The notes beneath the pieces are model-generated. The model did not search any database. It was not told the DNA's origin and saw nothing but the letters and a program-made list of their open reading frames with translations. The translations under genes were made by a program, and so were the position numbers. A stretch of 64,000 bases of DNA from Wuchereria bancrofti (lineage: Eukaryota > Nematoda > Chromadorea > Rhabditida > Onchocercidae): NCBI GenBank assembly GCA_005281725.1, contig SSBO01000007.1, positions 3,106,402-3,170,401 on the forward strand. Reading direction: 5' to 3'. Below, piece by piece: positions 35,795-52,282 of this stretch. The stretch's first letter is position 1; each line of letters starts with the position of its first letter.

Positions 35795-37013
35795 ATTATT
35801 TATGATTACATCACTCTAAGTTGCTCATTGATGGTCGTCATTGTCTTTCCACTAGATCTGGGTAATGTGGAAAGATGTTCGTGGTCATTTCTAAGTAGAA
35901 TAATTTTTTCTTTTTGTTAAAAGATTATGAATCCGGAAGCTATAAACATGATATGTAAAGGTTGAAAAGAGCAGGAAGTTTTTGAAATACCCGAAAACTA
36001 AGAGGTGTTGAAGAGTTAGCTTTGATAGCTATTTTGAGTAACTCGTTGAGATGTGCTGCTTTACGTTCTCTTTTACTGGATAACTCGTTATTGTTTCTTC
36101 CTCTGTCTCCTTTGGTTTATTGTTGACATGTTTTTAAAGATGCATTGAGAGTTAAAATATCGCTCTTTGGAATGTTGTTACCAATTATATAATTTTATTG
36201 AGATGGACGGAGTGTGAAGAGGATTTATATTACTTTGTGGATGTAGCATTCCAAATTGACGGAGAGTGTGGAAGGTTATGCTGCTTATGCACGTTTTGAA
36301 AATGCTGATGAAGATATATAAGGGCATAATACTTAGTCCGCCTCACTGAAAAGTTGGTATCACCCAAATCCGAGGTGTGCTAGATTCATCATAGCAAGGG
36401 GATAATTAATTTTCCTTGCACATTTCGATGAGTATCGCCAACCACCTGATAAGGGTTGTACTTAATGTCATCGTAGTAATAAGCGCGGCACAAATTGGGA
36501 TCGATTACTAAAGTCGACTGGTCGAAGTCTTTCAAGTTGCAGGTGACACAAATATGTAGATGAATTATCATTTTCATCTTCAACTGAAAATGAAACTTTC
36601 GTATTTCCATTAGAAAATTAGTTGTATAGACGGGAAGAAAAATATTTTTATATTTCTATTTAACTTGGCCACCACAACAACGGTAATGAGTACATACAGA
36701 TGTGTAACAAAGTGACGAATAGCAAAAATAGAGATCAATATCGAAATAAACGACAATAGAAAATGAGATCATAGAAAAAGGCATTCAACAAGAAGTTGGA
36801 AATATGAAAAATAGATCCGAGAATAACTTATGTATCAAGACAGCCGCTACAGTAAGATATAAACGGGACTTCATTTGATAGATCAAAAACACGTACAAAG
36901 CAGAAAGAATAAAAACTTTCCGCTATGTAACTTTAATGACAGGAAATCTCGCACGAAATGGACGCTTGAAAATGTCATGCGAGCGTCGTTTCAAAATGTC
37001 AAATGATATAGCT
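35795..37013. other. Convergent intergenic region with a possible small minus-strand ORF
   Basis: Contains the 3' ends of eIF2 gamma (plus) and PIG-V (minus). On the minus strand a 62-codon ORF runs from an ATG near 36574 to a stop at 36389, directly behind CATTTTCAGTTGAAG, which could be a trans-splice acceptor. It contains STLVIDPNLCRAYYYDD and YNPYQVVGDTHRN, which read like real protein, but I recognise no family. It may be a small gene, a terminal exon, or chance. Confidence 0.3.
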
Positions 37014-40000
37014 TCAGGTAAACGGAAGCCAGTTAGCATGCAATAATGTACCAATATAGAAATAGCCCAACAAATAAGATAATAGCAAGGCATGTATCCA
37101 GTGTGATCTTGAGAAATTTGTGAAAAAAGGAAGGAAAGTAGGATACTGTACATCATCTAATGTTACCAGGGGAGTTCGACGGTCCATGTATTGTGCTATG
37201 ATTAAATAAACAAATGGTGATGACGAAAACAAAATTCGGGTGAACACTTCCACGTTGTACAACACCAAAGCCAGAAATGTCAGCACCAACGTATGAATTA
37301 GAAACGGCAGTGTACTGCTCGCATTCTGGAGTGTGCCAAGAATAACGCCAAATAATGATCTATCATGAAAGAATGGTTTACGTTAGAATTTACAGTTTCT
37401 ACCTACATTTTCACAGCTTCGAACCATTAATATATTTTTACATTTTTACGATGCGGCCCTAAACCGAGTAAGGAAAGAATTTAAGGATGGGTCGATATTA
37501 ATAATAAAGTGCAAAAACATTGATATATTCTGAGCTAATTAGGTGATTCAAACAAAATTCGTTTTTTTTTTACCGAACAGATGAAAACAGTTCAGATTTA
37601 CTTTATTGCAGTGAGCGCTACTAAGAAATGTATAATGCAACGTACCCATGCATTCTTTTTAAAAAATTAATTTCGAACAGAGAGCCATATAAAACGATGA
37701 AAATCGCTGGAGCGGCCATTATGAAGCACGGTAGCTTCTTCAACTGCCAGTAGCCAAAAGGCTCAACTTGCCAGTATTTCTTTTGGACATGATTATAAAA
37801 TGAGGGGATTGGATATAATATATTTCGTCCTTTCCTACAAAGAACAACCAATTATGTTTTCCTAGTCTTTTTTTTTTCCAAAATCATAAAGTTTTTCAAA
37901 ATCTCTTCTAAAGAAATTCTAGACCTTATTAAGATAAACAAATAAACTTAAATAGTACCCAACACATTATCAAAAACAATGTAGATCCCTTACCTACACC
38001 ATATTAAGCTTCCCAAGTCGTGAGGAAGGACTAGTTTGGATTGCAGTGCATACTGATATACAATATCAGGCATTTCTTTCGCCCTACTGTGAGTGGTATT
38101 TCGAGAACAGAAACTGTGATGCATTCTTGAGTCATGAGACACCACTTGACTTCCAAATATACCCCAGCAAATCGTAATTAACACAATGAATCGAAATAAC
38201 TGAAAAATCCACAAAATAAAATACACAAAGATCTGATTACCGGACTTGAACAACATGCATTCCTCATACCACACGAACTATTACACAACCAAAATTAAAG
38301 ATAAACGATAAAGTAATTATTTTTTAATTTTATTTAAATACAATAAATTGTTGATAATATACATATTTTCAGATCCTGTGACAATATTTTGTGAAGACAT
38401 TTTGTGCCAATAAATATTACTTATGTCCAAGAAATTCTGCCATATCAGTCAGTTTCAGTTAGTAAACAAACTTTTACTCATATTCAATTATAACTCCTAA
38501 AAACGTACGACATTAAGAGATTGTGGAAAACTACAGTAAACGATATTTAAATAATAAGCATTTTGGATATAAAAGCAACTTGTCAAGTTCCCGTACATAT
38601 TGCCAATTCAAAGTGAACCCATGATAAAGCTGGAAAGTGGAAACCTTGTATATATAACGTACAACAACAGGAGGATACTGCACAACAACAAAACGTCTGA
38701 TGATTTCACACCTTCAACAACACAGTACCACAATCGCGTTCCCAGATGAATTTGTGCAATGTCACCGAGTAAACTGTTTCTAATGTCAACTGGAATATAA
38801 TGTAACCGAAATTGAAAATGCCATTTGATCTGAAAAAAATTCAGTAGTTTTAATATTTCTAATCACGCAGCCATGTATCAGACTCAACAAATGAAAAAAA
38901 AAAAAAAAAAAAAAAAACCATCAAATAAACGATGAAGTCATATAGTTGTTCATCATTACTTTGTTTATTTTTCAAAGAATACTGAGAATGTGAAGCCTCA
39001 CTGAAGTCACATGATATAAACCGTATTAAATAATGAATGATTTACGAAAACTAAATTATAAGTTAAATAATTGCTTTTCGACACACTGCATAGGGAAAGC
39101 GACTCTAAACCTGATTATTTTAGGGAAAATACGCCACATTAATATGGTGATTAAATGATTTGACAAGACAACTGAAGCCAAAAAGAATTTATAAACTTCC
39201 CCTTAAGCTGACCAATCCTTTTTCATTTCTAATTTGTCAAAACAAAAAAGAGAAGTGTAACAAACTAACCTAGTTGCAAATGCAAATGAGAAAAACAGAG
39301 CAGCTATAATATACCGTATAAACGAAAGAGACGGGTCCGCATAGAGTACGAACATTCCACAAAAAGTTAAAAGCATATACACACTTTCGGAATAAACAGC
39401 AGAAAAGAAAACGCTAGCCGGATTTAAAGTAAACACAATGCAAGCGAGCAGAGCAAGTTTCGTCGACTTGGTGAGTATGAGCAGCAACGCATACAATAGT
39501 TGTCCGCACAGCGCAAAAGCTACCTATAAAATTTTATGAACATGAGCATCATTACATCCTACAAGTTTCCTTTCATGTTATTTATCTAACTATTTTACGC
39601 CCAATTTTTTTTTAACTTTTATATACAGAAGGTACGAAAATCTTACAAAGTTGACAATGACAGCAGTGAGTATAACAGCTGTCGAAAAATGAATGAAGGG
39701 TAGTGCCCAACTCCAAATAAGTGTGAGAGAATAAATCAAAGTCGGATAGAGAGGAAAAAAGGCAAGATTGCTCTCATAAGTATAGCCGTACTGAGCAATA
39801 TGCAGGAAATGTACCGCATCCCATCTTGTTAGACCACCAAAAGCAATATGAATCCAACGATCAACTTGGGATAATTCCGCTGTAATGTTTGGCAAATTAA
39901 ATTGACAAAAAAAGAGAAAAAAATAATAAAATAAATAATAGATCATGCTACTGCAATCTACTAGCTACCAAATTTCGAAACATGGCAAAATTTTTAATGA

Positions 40001-40623
40001 GTATTTCGACGACTAAAATCATTCCACAAGAACATATTCGATTTTAATCCTAAAACCAATTTAATGTTGTCAATTTAATACAGTCAGATTAATGACAGTG
40101 ATGCCTTCCTAATCCAGATTTCTAATGAATCAAAAAGGCTGTAAATTAACACAAAAAATTGTTTTTTTTTTTACATGAAAACACATCACTGGCGAACTAT
40201 ATCCAAATATTCTGTCACTGGCACAATGTATTATATGATTCTTCGATGAAGTCCGACGCCAAAACATTCCGGATCCGTCAATGATTCAAAATATAATAAA
40301 TATGAAAATATATATTACAATATTATATAACAAATCATAATAAAAATAGTAACACTTCAAAATGTTGAGATACTAACCCTGTGGAATTGGAACTCCTTGA
40401 AAAGCGTCCGTAGGATAATCAGTTACTACAACATTCATTACAAACTGTATGATGAACATCAGTACACGACTTATTATGCATTGTTTCAGGACAAAAAATG
40501 CGAATTCTGCATCCCATCGCCATTCTTTCTGCAAAAAATAAAACTCTATCCAAATGTGAAAACAACTTTAGCTAATAATAATTTGGTGCATGAAATATTC
40601 CTACATTCATATTTCTGTTCCAT
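37014..40623 (-). CDS. GPI mannosyltransferase 2 (PIG-V)
   Basis: Multi-pass ER membrane enzyme that adds the second mannose to the GPI anchor precursor from dolichol-phosphate-mannose. Minus-strand exons 40378-40528, 39647-39879, 39270-39523, 38712-38829, 37994-38199, 37646-37834 and 37014-37359 join without a phase conflict into 498 codons (human 493). Diagnostic blocks: FGGLTRWDAVHFLHIAQYGY near the N terminus, with the Trp-Asp pair of the lumenal active loop; ESNLAFFPLYPTLIYS; NPASVFFSAVYSES; TRSNGIFNFG; YNHVQKKYWQVE; and the C-terminal GYFYIGTLLHANWLPFT, like human LGTVLHCNFLPWT. The start is uncertain. A preceding exon, 40567-40623 (MEQKYECRNISC), fits in phase across a 38-base intron. 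Confidence 0.93.
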
Positions 40624-41350
40624 AGAATAAGCTTTCATCAATGGAAGCTAGAACTAAATTTCTTGAAAGTGAAGCATGCTGGAAGTTCTTTAGCAATGCT
40701 AACAACTCTGTGAGGAAGAGTTATCCATTCAGACTGTCTGTCTAATTAATTATAAAGCACAGCCGTTCCAGAGTGGTGCTCCAGACACAGTCGATAACTG
40801 CACAAAAAAAAGGAATGGGTTCTGTAAAAAATTTCCTCCCATAAATTTTTTTTGAAACTCAACGAACCGACGAGCCACTACAAGTAAGATGATCTCTGAA
40901 ATTTGTTACAAGAGTGCTGGCATTCACTTCTTTTTCTTTCTCTATTCGAGTGGCCATTTCCTGTGAAACGATAACAATATTATAGCTACAGGCAATCACA
41001 TAATACCAATCATTCACTATCTAAAACACAAAGCATAAATTTCATCATTAAAATAACTTCTTGAGCAGCAATATGTGTTAGAAATGTTTGGAAAAATGAA
41101 AACTTTTGGCAAACTGCACACAGCAAAAAGAAACAGTACCGAAGAAGACTAAACTAGTTCAGGACCAGTCTATGGAAATGTAATTAGAGAGGAAGAAATA
41201 ACAGATCCTGTAGAAAGAAAGTGCAAAACAAGCAGGAAAAGCACATAATTAGAGAGTAACTTCACAATAACACGAAGGAACAAAGACTCTAAAGAGACGA
41301 AAAATGAAGACTACCTCCACTACCTGCCATTTCTCCAATTATCCTTCCTA
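40624..41350. promoter_or_regulatory. Divergent upstream region of PIG-V and INTS4
   Basis: About 0.7 kb of AT-rich sequence between two divergent genes. Nothing beyond short A and T runs is recognisable. The frame of the first INTS4 exon stays open upstream to about 41290, so the true 5' end of that gene may lie here. Confidence 0.4.
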
Positions 41351-44300
41351 GTGCACAAATTTAACGGACTGCCTTTGTTGACAGCAAATGAAATTGTTAC
41401 GTCTTGGCGATTGGAGACACAACTGATGCAACACGGGAGTGTTTCTGTATCGAAGTATTCGAAGGACTTGCAGTGCCGACCATTGCATCGGCTGAAGCGC
41501 GAGAAACCTGGCGATGCACCACAAGTCTCGAAAGGCGTACTCCCACATGAAGTCACCAGAGTTCTGGTAAGTTTTATCTATACTAATGTTTATAATGTAT
41601 ACGTTATAATGTGTATGGAACGTATTTCCATTATTCCCAGTACTTCACATTTTTTTCCCTTTCTTTTTGGTAGCGTAAGCTTACCGAGTTAATGGAACCT
41701 TCAGCTCATGAAAAAGTTCCCGTTTTACGCAGCTGAGTTTATTTCTTTCGTGATCTGCGTAATGGAGAAACCGTTTAATATCAAAGCTTTAAACATATCC
41801 TTCACCCCCATTAACTATTTGATAAAGACTTAGAATAGTTGCAGGCTACCGTGTCATCTTCAACAATACCGGATTCAAAGAGATCTCGTTTACATTCTTT
41901 TTCCAGCGTTCAATCTGAAAAGTTGGGATTGAAACTGTCTGGTCGAATCTCACATGTGGTGCTGGAAGAGTGCCTGAAATGCACAGAAAATGGCGATAAG
42001 TTGGGGTAGATTCTCAATCTTTGTTTGAATTTTAATTTTCACTAGTGTCATTGCTCTTCCTAAACATTCCTTGCCCTTCATTTAGGGTATTTTCACGCTT
42101 GCGAGAATTCTTTGGAGAACATCTGTCTGTTCTCAGTGTTGATTCACAGTTTTATTGTGCTAAACTTTTGATTCAAATAGCAAAAGCTTCAAGAATTGTG
42201 GCTGCAACCAATACTTGCTTACTGTACGCGCTTCATATTTGCAAATCAGTTGACATGAAGCAAAATATATGGGACGAAATCGTGGTACTGATGGCCAATG
42301 ATAAGGATAAGAGGGAAACAAGGTAGGTACCAGATTCCAAGTCTTTTGTCTGATGGGTAGAGAAATGGGAAACTTTGTATTAAAAATAGCACATTGATTA
42401 TTTAAAAATTATTGGGAAAAATTCATCAAATAATTGTCCTCCAGCATTATGCAAGGTCTCATGCGCAATGAAATTTTCTCATTCAAAAGCGTTTAGAGTT
42501 ATATTTCAGTTGGAAAGTAATTTTATTTTTTAATTGAATTGTTTGATTATTAAATAGCATTCTCATTGCAACATCAACATTACAACTGTAAATGCAGCTG
42601 ATTTATAGAATAGTATTTCTTAATTGAACAGATATTAAACATTTTTATCATTGTTTTTCCTCATTCAAAAGCGTTTAGAGTTATATTTCAGTGGAAAGTT
42701 TTTTGTGGAGGTTATGTTTCTGTATGTTTTACTTATTACTTTTCCAGTCAAAATAACTTTGCAGTCTATTTCACCGGCCTGCTACATATGCTTCATTGTT
42801 AGCTCTTTTTGAGTGGGCACTGTCTGAAGGCTTAAAAATCGGTCAGTATATGCAGCAAATGAATTTTATGGCTGAGGAGAGTATGCGCTCAACCGACCAA
42901 AACAATCGTATCGCTGCTCTTAATCTTTTCGTAACTTGTTTGTTAAAAAGTACAATTTATTACACTTTTTTAACTAATTTTTAATATCAGTGAATTTTCA
43001 GTTATTCAAAGCGGGCTGAGAAGTAGACAGTAAAGCAGTAAAGGAAGAAAAGTGATGGCCAGTTAGCGAGGAGGCTGTTATTACCAACAGATTTAAATGT
43101 GTAGTGACTTTTGGTATGCGTTTTTAGGTAAGATGCAGTGTTCAGTACAGGAGTTTCTATGGCTCGAGAAACTTTTATCGAAAATGGCTGAAGATCGTGA
43201 TTCACGGGTGCGAATAGCCGCAGTTAAAGGTCTTTCGACAATGGCTGCCGGTGGTCGTTTACTCAGTTTTTCTATTTATCAGCAAGTGAAAAATGTATCT
43301 TTCTATAACTTTAATATGAACAGAGCTCCATGTTGCTAAAACTTATCTATAATACGTTATTTCAGGTTTAAAAATGAGTACAGAGTTTTTGTACTTTCAA
43401 AAGACCGAGGTTAAAAATATCTATTTCTATTTCAAGGTTCCTGCCATAAACCTGAATAATTTGAATAAGAATATGAAAAAAAAAATTTGTCTTTGTTGGT
43501 TGCAACATTCAAAACTTTAGTTTTGAATGTTTTTTTAGTGTAAAACTTATTCTGCCGTGTAAAACTTATTTTATTATTAACGTTCATTTTGGCGTGATCT
43601 TTTCCAACAAGTTTCATGAAATTAAGAATTCATTTTTTTTACAGATACTTTGAACGTACATTGAGAAGTTATTTTCAGTTATGTGAAAACTCGTCAAAAA
43701 TAGTTCGAACAGAAGCATTATATATATTAAAACTATTCGCAGATCATCGCCCCGAAACGTAATAATCAATAATGATCTTATTTCTTCCAGCTCCTAGTGC
43801 TCGTATGAGTTAAATCAACTGGCAAATTAAATATTGGCTTATTTTTGCATGAAGATTTCAATTTTTTTATGAATATCATTTTGCATTATGAGGAAAAACG
43901 AAATGTTAAGGGAAGTCATTGGCCGAAATGGTGCAAAACTTCGATTAGTTGACGATGCATTTGCTGCTGTGTGCCACGCAATCAATGATGTTGAAGTGAG
44001 ATAAGATGTTAACTTGTCAGATTGTAATGTCTTTATAGTAATGCTTTTGATAAAGGAATTTTGCAAACAGTTCAATCCGTGTGGATTAATACATGTGGCA
44101 AAATCTTTTTAGATTTATTTTAGGTCACTGTTCGTGCTATTGCTGCTCGACTTTTGGGTGACTTTCAACAAGTTTCCGATTCTTTTTTGGATCAAACTCT
44201 TGACAAAAAACTATTGAATGCTATGAGAGTAAGTTTTTTTTATCAGATTCGACAAGAGTTCTGCGGTGATGAATTATGTATCTACTTTAGATGTCAAAAA

Positions 44301-47300
44301 CACGTGATGGTGCTTCAAAAAAACCTCAAGTATACGGATTACGATGTCGCCGTTCACAAGCAACAAGTGAATGGTCAACAGGGAAGAAACTGGGAGAAGA
44401 TGTTCCAGTAGAGAGGTTCGATGAAGAACAAGCTAGCATCATTTCTTCGGGAGCTTGTGGTGCTTTCGTTACAGCATTGGAAGATGAATTTATGAGTATG
44501 TTTGGTAATGTCAGTATTAGCTATGAAGTTTCAAATTTTCGAAAATATTACTACATAAAATGACAGTGAAGGTGAATTTTTTTTAAACGCGAATCACTAT
44601 AGTAAGAATTGTTTCATCTGTTTTGCTTTTTTTTTGTCAAATTCTTTGGACAAGTAGTTCTATACTAGCTGTAAAATTTTCAGTTGTTCGTCAGGCTGGT
44701 GTTTATTCTCTGGGCCAGTTAGCATCTGCTCGTCCATTTTTAGCTGCCGCTGCTTTAGATCATTTAGCTGATATGTTCAACGATGAGATTGAACAGGTTC
44801 TGTGGTCATTGGAAAGCATTATTTAACTTGGTGCATGATATATCTTCAAGTTTTTCTGTCGGTTTTCCTGATTCCATCTTCATCCTTCTGTGTCATTTTC
44901 TGTCAAAATTGCATTTGGAATAATAAAATTACAATTTGTAGCATTAGAAGGCTGTTTACGTATAAAGCAGGTAATTTCTTTTCTAATAAACAAATGAGAG
45001 TTAAACGTAAAATCTGGATTAGTTCTAGGTGCGCCTAGATGCTGTGCGTGCCTTGACGCCGTTGGTTGTCCACGGTATTTTACAGAAAGAGCAACTCGAC
45101 ACTATATTGACTGTTCTGGATGTCAGTATTGTATTGTTTTCATAATCTTTATTATCTTGTAATACAAATAATCTGATTTAATTTTATTTTGTATTTTTTG
45201 TGTTTTGTCATTACTGCATTTAAGGATGCTTTCCCAGATAGTAGAGAAGCTTTGCGTGTACTTTTGTCAAGATCAACAGTGGGTACTCCTGATTGCCTTT
45301 TATATGTTGCCAAAGCATTACTTAATTGTATGAGAAGATTCCCGATTGATCGCCAATCAATTTTCAAGTAAGCCCAATCTTCTATACCATAATCTAGTGC
45401 TTTATAAGGAATTTTTAAATTTATTGTATTTTTCAATAAAACCACTTCAGAATTTATATTTTTAAAATTGTTTAGATGTATGAGTGATCTTGGCCGTCAT
45501 CATGCGACATTCGTACAACTTTTGTCAGATGAACTGCTGGAATTGCATCCTGTCTTCGATATTACGGAGCCAGCAGTTGACGATCAGTTCTGTAAGTGTT
45601 TCACTTGAGCATTTTGAGCATATTTTTAGGGCTTTAGAAAATGTATATAGATCATTCACCTATTGGTATAAGCAATGAACAACTAATATGCTTTTGCTGC
45701 ATTTAATTCTAGAAGCTATCAGAAATTCGCAGATTATAAAACGGTTTGAAAATGATAGAGCTAATATTGCAGTTAAGCTGTATGATTATTTGCAAAGATT
45801 TCTCTTTAAATTTTTTTGCAGATTTGGCGAAGCTTATATTAATATTAAATGCAGCAAGTGTTCATGATCCCATATGTTCGTTATTGCCAGCATTTGCTGT
45901 TCGCCATTATAAATTTCTGCGCTGCTCAATGCCGCTTTTAGTGCCGGCGATTGACGTGAGTTTTTAGCTATGAGATTGCTTATCTTGTCGTAATAAGTCG
46001 AGAAATTTTTCTGCAAAATTGTATCTTTTTAGGCATTTTCGGATAATAATACTTCCAGCACAAATAATATTTCTATCAACAAAAAATTGGCAGAAGCTGG
46101 AGAGCGAACTCGTGCCATCCTGGAGCGTACATATGAAATGATGCAAGAAGCTTCTCAATCCCGATCTTACCAGCAGCGAATGATTGAAAAAAAACTTTTA
46201 CTGAAGTACCATTTTTCAAGCAATGTGCTCAGATTTTGAATATGGCACGAGTATAACACGAAAAATATTAATTGGCGGTTACCAAAGAAATGAAAAGCTC
46301 TACTATGTGCTCCTAGTTTATCACATTAATTGGTATTGGGTGTCAATGTAGTTATTAAAGCCAAGTTAAAATAGTTAATGATGGTACACGTTAATTTGAA
46401 AACTTCTTACGAACTGAGCTTCTTGATCTGGAAATATTTTTTCAAGTTTGAAGAAAAAAATTTCAAATTAACGGTGAGGAATGCCTTCACCAATTATAAT
46501 CGAAAATTGAAATTCCTACTTGACAGAATAATTTTTATTTCTGCAGAGATATGAATGCATTGTGTGAAGGTGATGAAGGAGTAGCTGGTACGGCACAATT
46601 TTTGTCTTGCTTATTAAAAATCCTCACGCAGTGTGAACTCAGTGTTAAAATCCTTTCCTATGGTGGTGATTTAGAAACTGCACTCAAAGCTATTGATGAG
46701 GTAAGAATTCTCATGTTTCTACATTAGTTCCTTTTTTCACTCAGAAGTTCTAAGATGGTCTTAATTTTTTTCTCTGCAGGGTTTCAGACTTTTGGAGCAT
46801 ATTGATAATAACTTTTCGTCTGTGGATAAGGTTATGTTAGGCACATTGGAAGAGTTTCATTTCCAACTTTCAATTTTACGCCTAGCAGCATTATTTGATA
46901 TAAAACCTGGAACTTACACAAATGCAGCGCAACTTATCGAAGCAGAAGTGATTCGATTTAAAGAGTATTCCTTTCTGATATCTATACAGTTGCTATTTTT
47001 TCGTCTATTTTTTGAAATTCTTCAAAGCGTCGGATATCCATTCTCTGTAATCTATGATAAACATTGGAATGTATTGTCATGTTATAATATGTAGATGATT
47101 TATCCATATTTTTTCCAAATTCTTTACAGTTTGTATGTTTAAGAAGATGCCGGTCATTGGCAGTGTCTCCAAGTGAATCCACTGCTGAAGTGTTAATTGG
47201 TGTTGAAAAGCTTTTTGTGGCAGCACAAGCGAAGAAATTCATTAGCGGTTCAAGTCTGACTGCTTTATTCCAATCTCATGCTGTTCTATTGCAGAAGAAA

Positions 47301-48209
47301 TTTGCATCGCTTGGCAGCATTTCTGTTAAATGGGCTCAGGTGCATAAACTTTGTATTAGAAGATATTCTGGACTGAAAACTTTGTCGTTTTTACGCAACA
47401 TGAAGCTTTAAAGCATTTTCCATAATTTTCTTTGCGATTGAATTTTCAACCTCCTATCCTTTTTCAAGTATCTTTCATATGGGTTCTTAGATTGTTGAAC
47501 CATCGGAAACTCCCAATGAGCCAGTGCGTTTTGTCGTTGGATTGCCACTTGGAATCTCAATAAATGTTCTTTTACATAATTTTAGCAAAAATGATATTTC
47601 TCGATTCAGAATAAAGGTTAGTTTGTCTAAATAAATGCACAAGAAGAGATAATGATATTACAGGCTGATTACTATGAGTCTGCGAGGTATTAAGGAATAT
47701 TTGAGAATAATTACGATAGTATATTACCGAGGAATAATAAATGAGAATAATTTCGATGGGATATTTGTTATCTAATAACAACAGATACTTTGCGAGTCAG
47801 CAAACTAGCGTATTAGAATACTAATAATGGGGAAAGCTTCAGACAAAAGTGTTCAACTGGTGATTTTTTTTAATAGGTTGATATGAGGAAATAAATTTTG
47901 CAGACAGATTATCCGGATCGAAGTTCAGTTCTATTCTGCCCACGAGAAAGTGAGTTCAAAAAGATTGCTGCACAGACCTATCGACTTCTCTGCAAAGTAC
48001 TAGTGCAAGCAGATAATATATGGTCGGATTCAGCTCGAGTTCATTTTGGATGTGTGCTGAAATCTCAGCAATTTACGGATGCGATGTCATCATTAGCAAT
48101 TGGCTATACTCGTTCATTGTGCATTCCGGTAGCGGAATCACCGTTTTCAAACAAGCAAGCAACCATGGAAATCCCCATACAGCCTGTTCAAGCAAAAGCA
48201 AGTTGCTAG
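41351..48209 (+). CDS. Integrator complex subunit 4 (INTS4)
   Basis: HEAT-repeat scaffold of the Integrator complex, which binds INTS9/INTS11 and supports 3' cleavage of snRNAs and other nascent transcripts. About 20 exons. Strong blocks along the human order: DRDSRVRIAAVKGL; LRLVDDAFAAVCHAINDVEV; DSFLDQTLDKKLLNAM; STGKKLGEDVPVE; IISSGACGAFVTALEDEFM; LADMFNDEIEQVRLDAV; KEQLDTILTVLD; PDSREALRVLLSRSTV; HHATFVQLLSDELLELHPVF; FAVRHYKFLRCSMPLLVPAI; and a C-terminal beta domain with VEPSETPNEPVRFVVGLPLG. The stop is at 48207-48209. The N terminus diverges: an exon starting around 41290-41351 (VSKYSKDLQCRPLHRL) has no clear ATG, and the short exon after 41673 is unresolved, so the first 100 or so residues are tentative. 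Confidence 0.92.
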
Positions 48210-49471
48210 AAGGATTAGGCATTTTCGTTTATGCTTCTTTCCTCAGATTATTAGTTGTTAAACCATGTTCTATGTCATTGGAGAGCGGTTTTTTCGTGCA
48301 ATACTTTTTTCCGGATTTTTGAGGCGATAATGTTAATTTGTCATAATTCTTCACTTTTAGCTGCTGTCTGTTTTTTACTGAATCCCGCATTGCTCATTTG
48401 TTTATTGTCAGTTTGGAATTTAACCCAATGAATTTCGTGTTGTTAGTTTAAATGAGGATTTATACGATAAGTAGGATGGAAAATTACAAAAAAAAAAGAC
48501 CCCAAAAAGAATTGACCGTGATATAATTGTATAGAGCAAGTAGCTAATCGTTCAATGTTTTTTTTTTCTTAAAAAAAAACTCAGCTGTAATGAGAGTAAT
48601 TATTTTGCCGCTTAAATGTTTCATCAGTTTCTGTTGTGATTTCCATGTTTCTCTTTCCGTTCCATTTATCTGACAGTGTATTGTATTCTTTAATCCCCTT
48701 TTGTTGTCACTTTTCGCAGGGGAACACACATTTCAAGGTATTGGGGATCTACGACGACCGACGACTTTCAGTTGTGGATCTAATATAATTTGTCAGAGAA
48801 GTCTCGACAAACAAGCAAGTTGGGATGAGTGAAAACGTGTTCTTTTGATGTAGATAACGACTTTGAGTAAATGAAATTGGCTATGAGCATTCACTAAAAA
48901 TAATTTCTTTTTTGCAAAGGAAAAAAAAAGCACAGAGTTATGCGTATTCCACTGAAAAAGAAAAAATGTGCGAGGATGTCGAATTACAAATTTTAACTCG
49001 AACTTGTGTTTGACATCATAACATTTCTTTGTTCATTCATTTCAGTTTTATTTATACATTTTAATCTACACTTAAGTTTAACTTTGACAGGACTTACATT
49101 GCACGTAAGCAGCAACTTTGTTCTAAAATCTGTCTAAGCGCAAAGTTGACTGGAAGATTAGTCAAAAATTTAACTGTATCAAAAGCAAAAGTTAAAGTAT
49201 ATTTCGGTATTTGCAACTACTGTATTAACTTAATCTATAGTAACAATAATCAAGTGCTTTTTTGGACACGTGACATAAGCGTCTACTATCTAACCATAGT
49301 GTTGGTGCGTCTACTATCCAACCAAAAAACGTGACATAGAGTTATTTAACTGTTGCATATTCAAGAGTTTACTTGGGAATAAATGAACACTATATACCAA
49401 ACTTCAACAATAAAAGCCAATGAATCTTCAAGTCAGCTCTCACCTTTTTTAGAAGTCGCTAATAATTCGAA
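48210..49471. other. Convergent intergenic region
   Basis: About 1.26 kb between the stop codons of INTS4 (plus) and isocitrate dehydrogenase (minus). AT-rich with several A runs. Near 49268-49335 the words ACGTGACATA and GCGTCTACTATC each occur twice, a small local duplication. No gene is seen. Confidence 0.5.

Positions 49472-52282
<2,811 letters not shown>

Noticed and set aside
41320..41556. Minus-strand ORFs overlapping the first INTS4 exon
   Set aside because: They are antisense to a plus-strand exon with a good donor in phase with the next INTS4 exon, and show no family motif.
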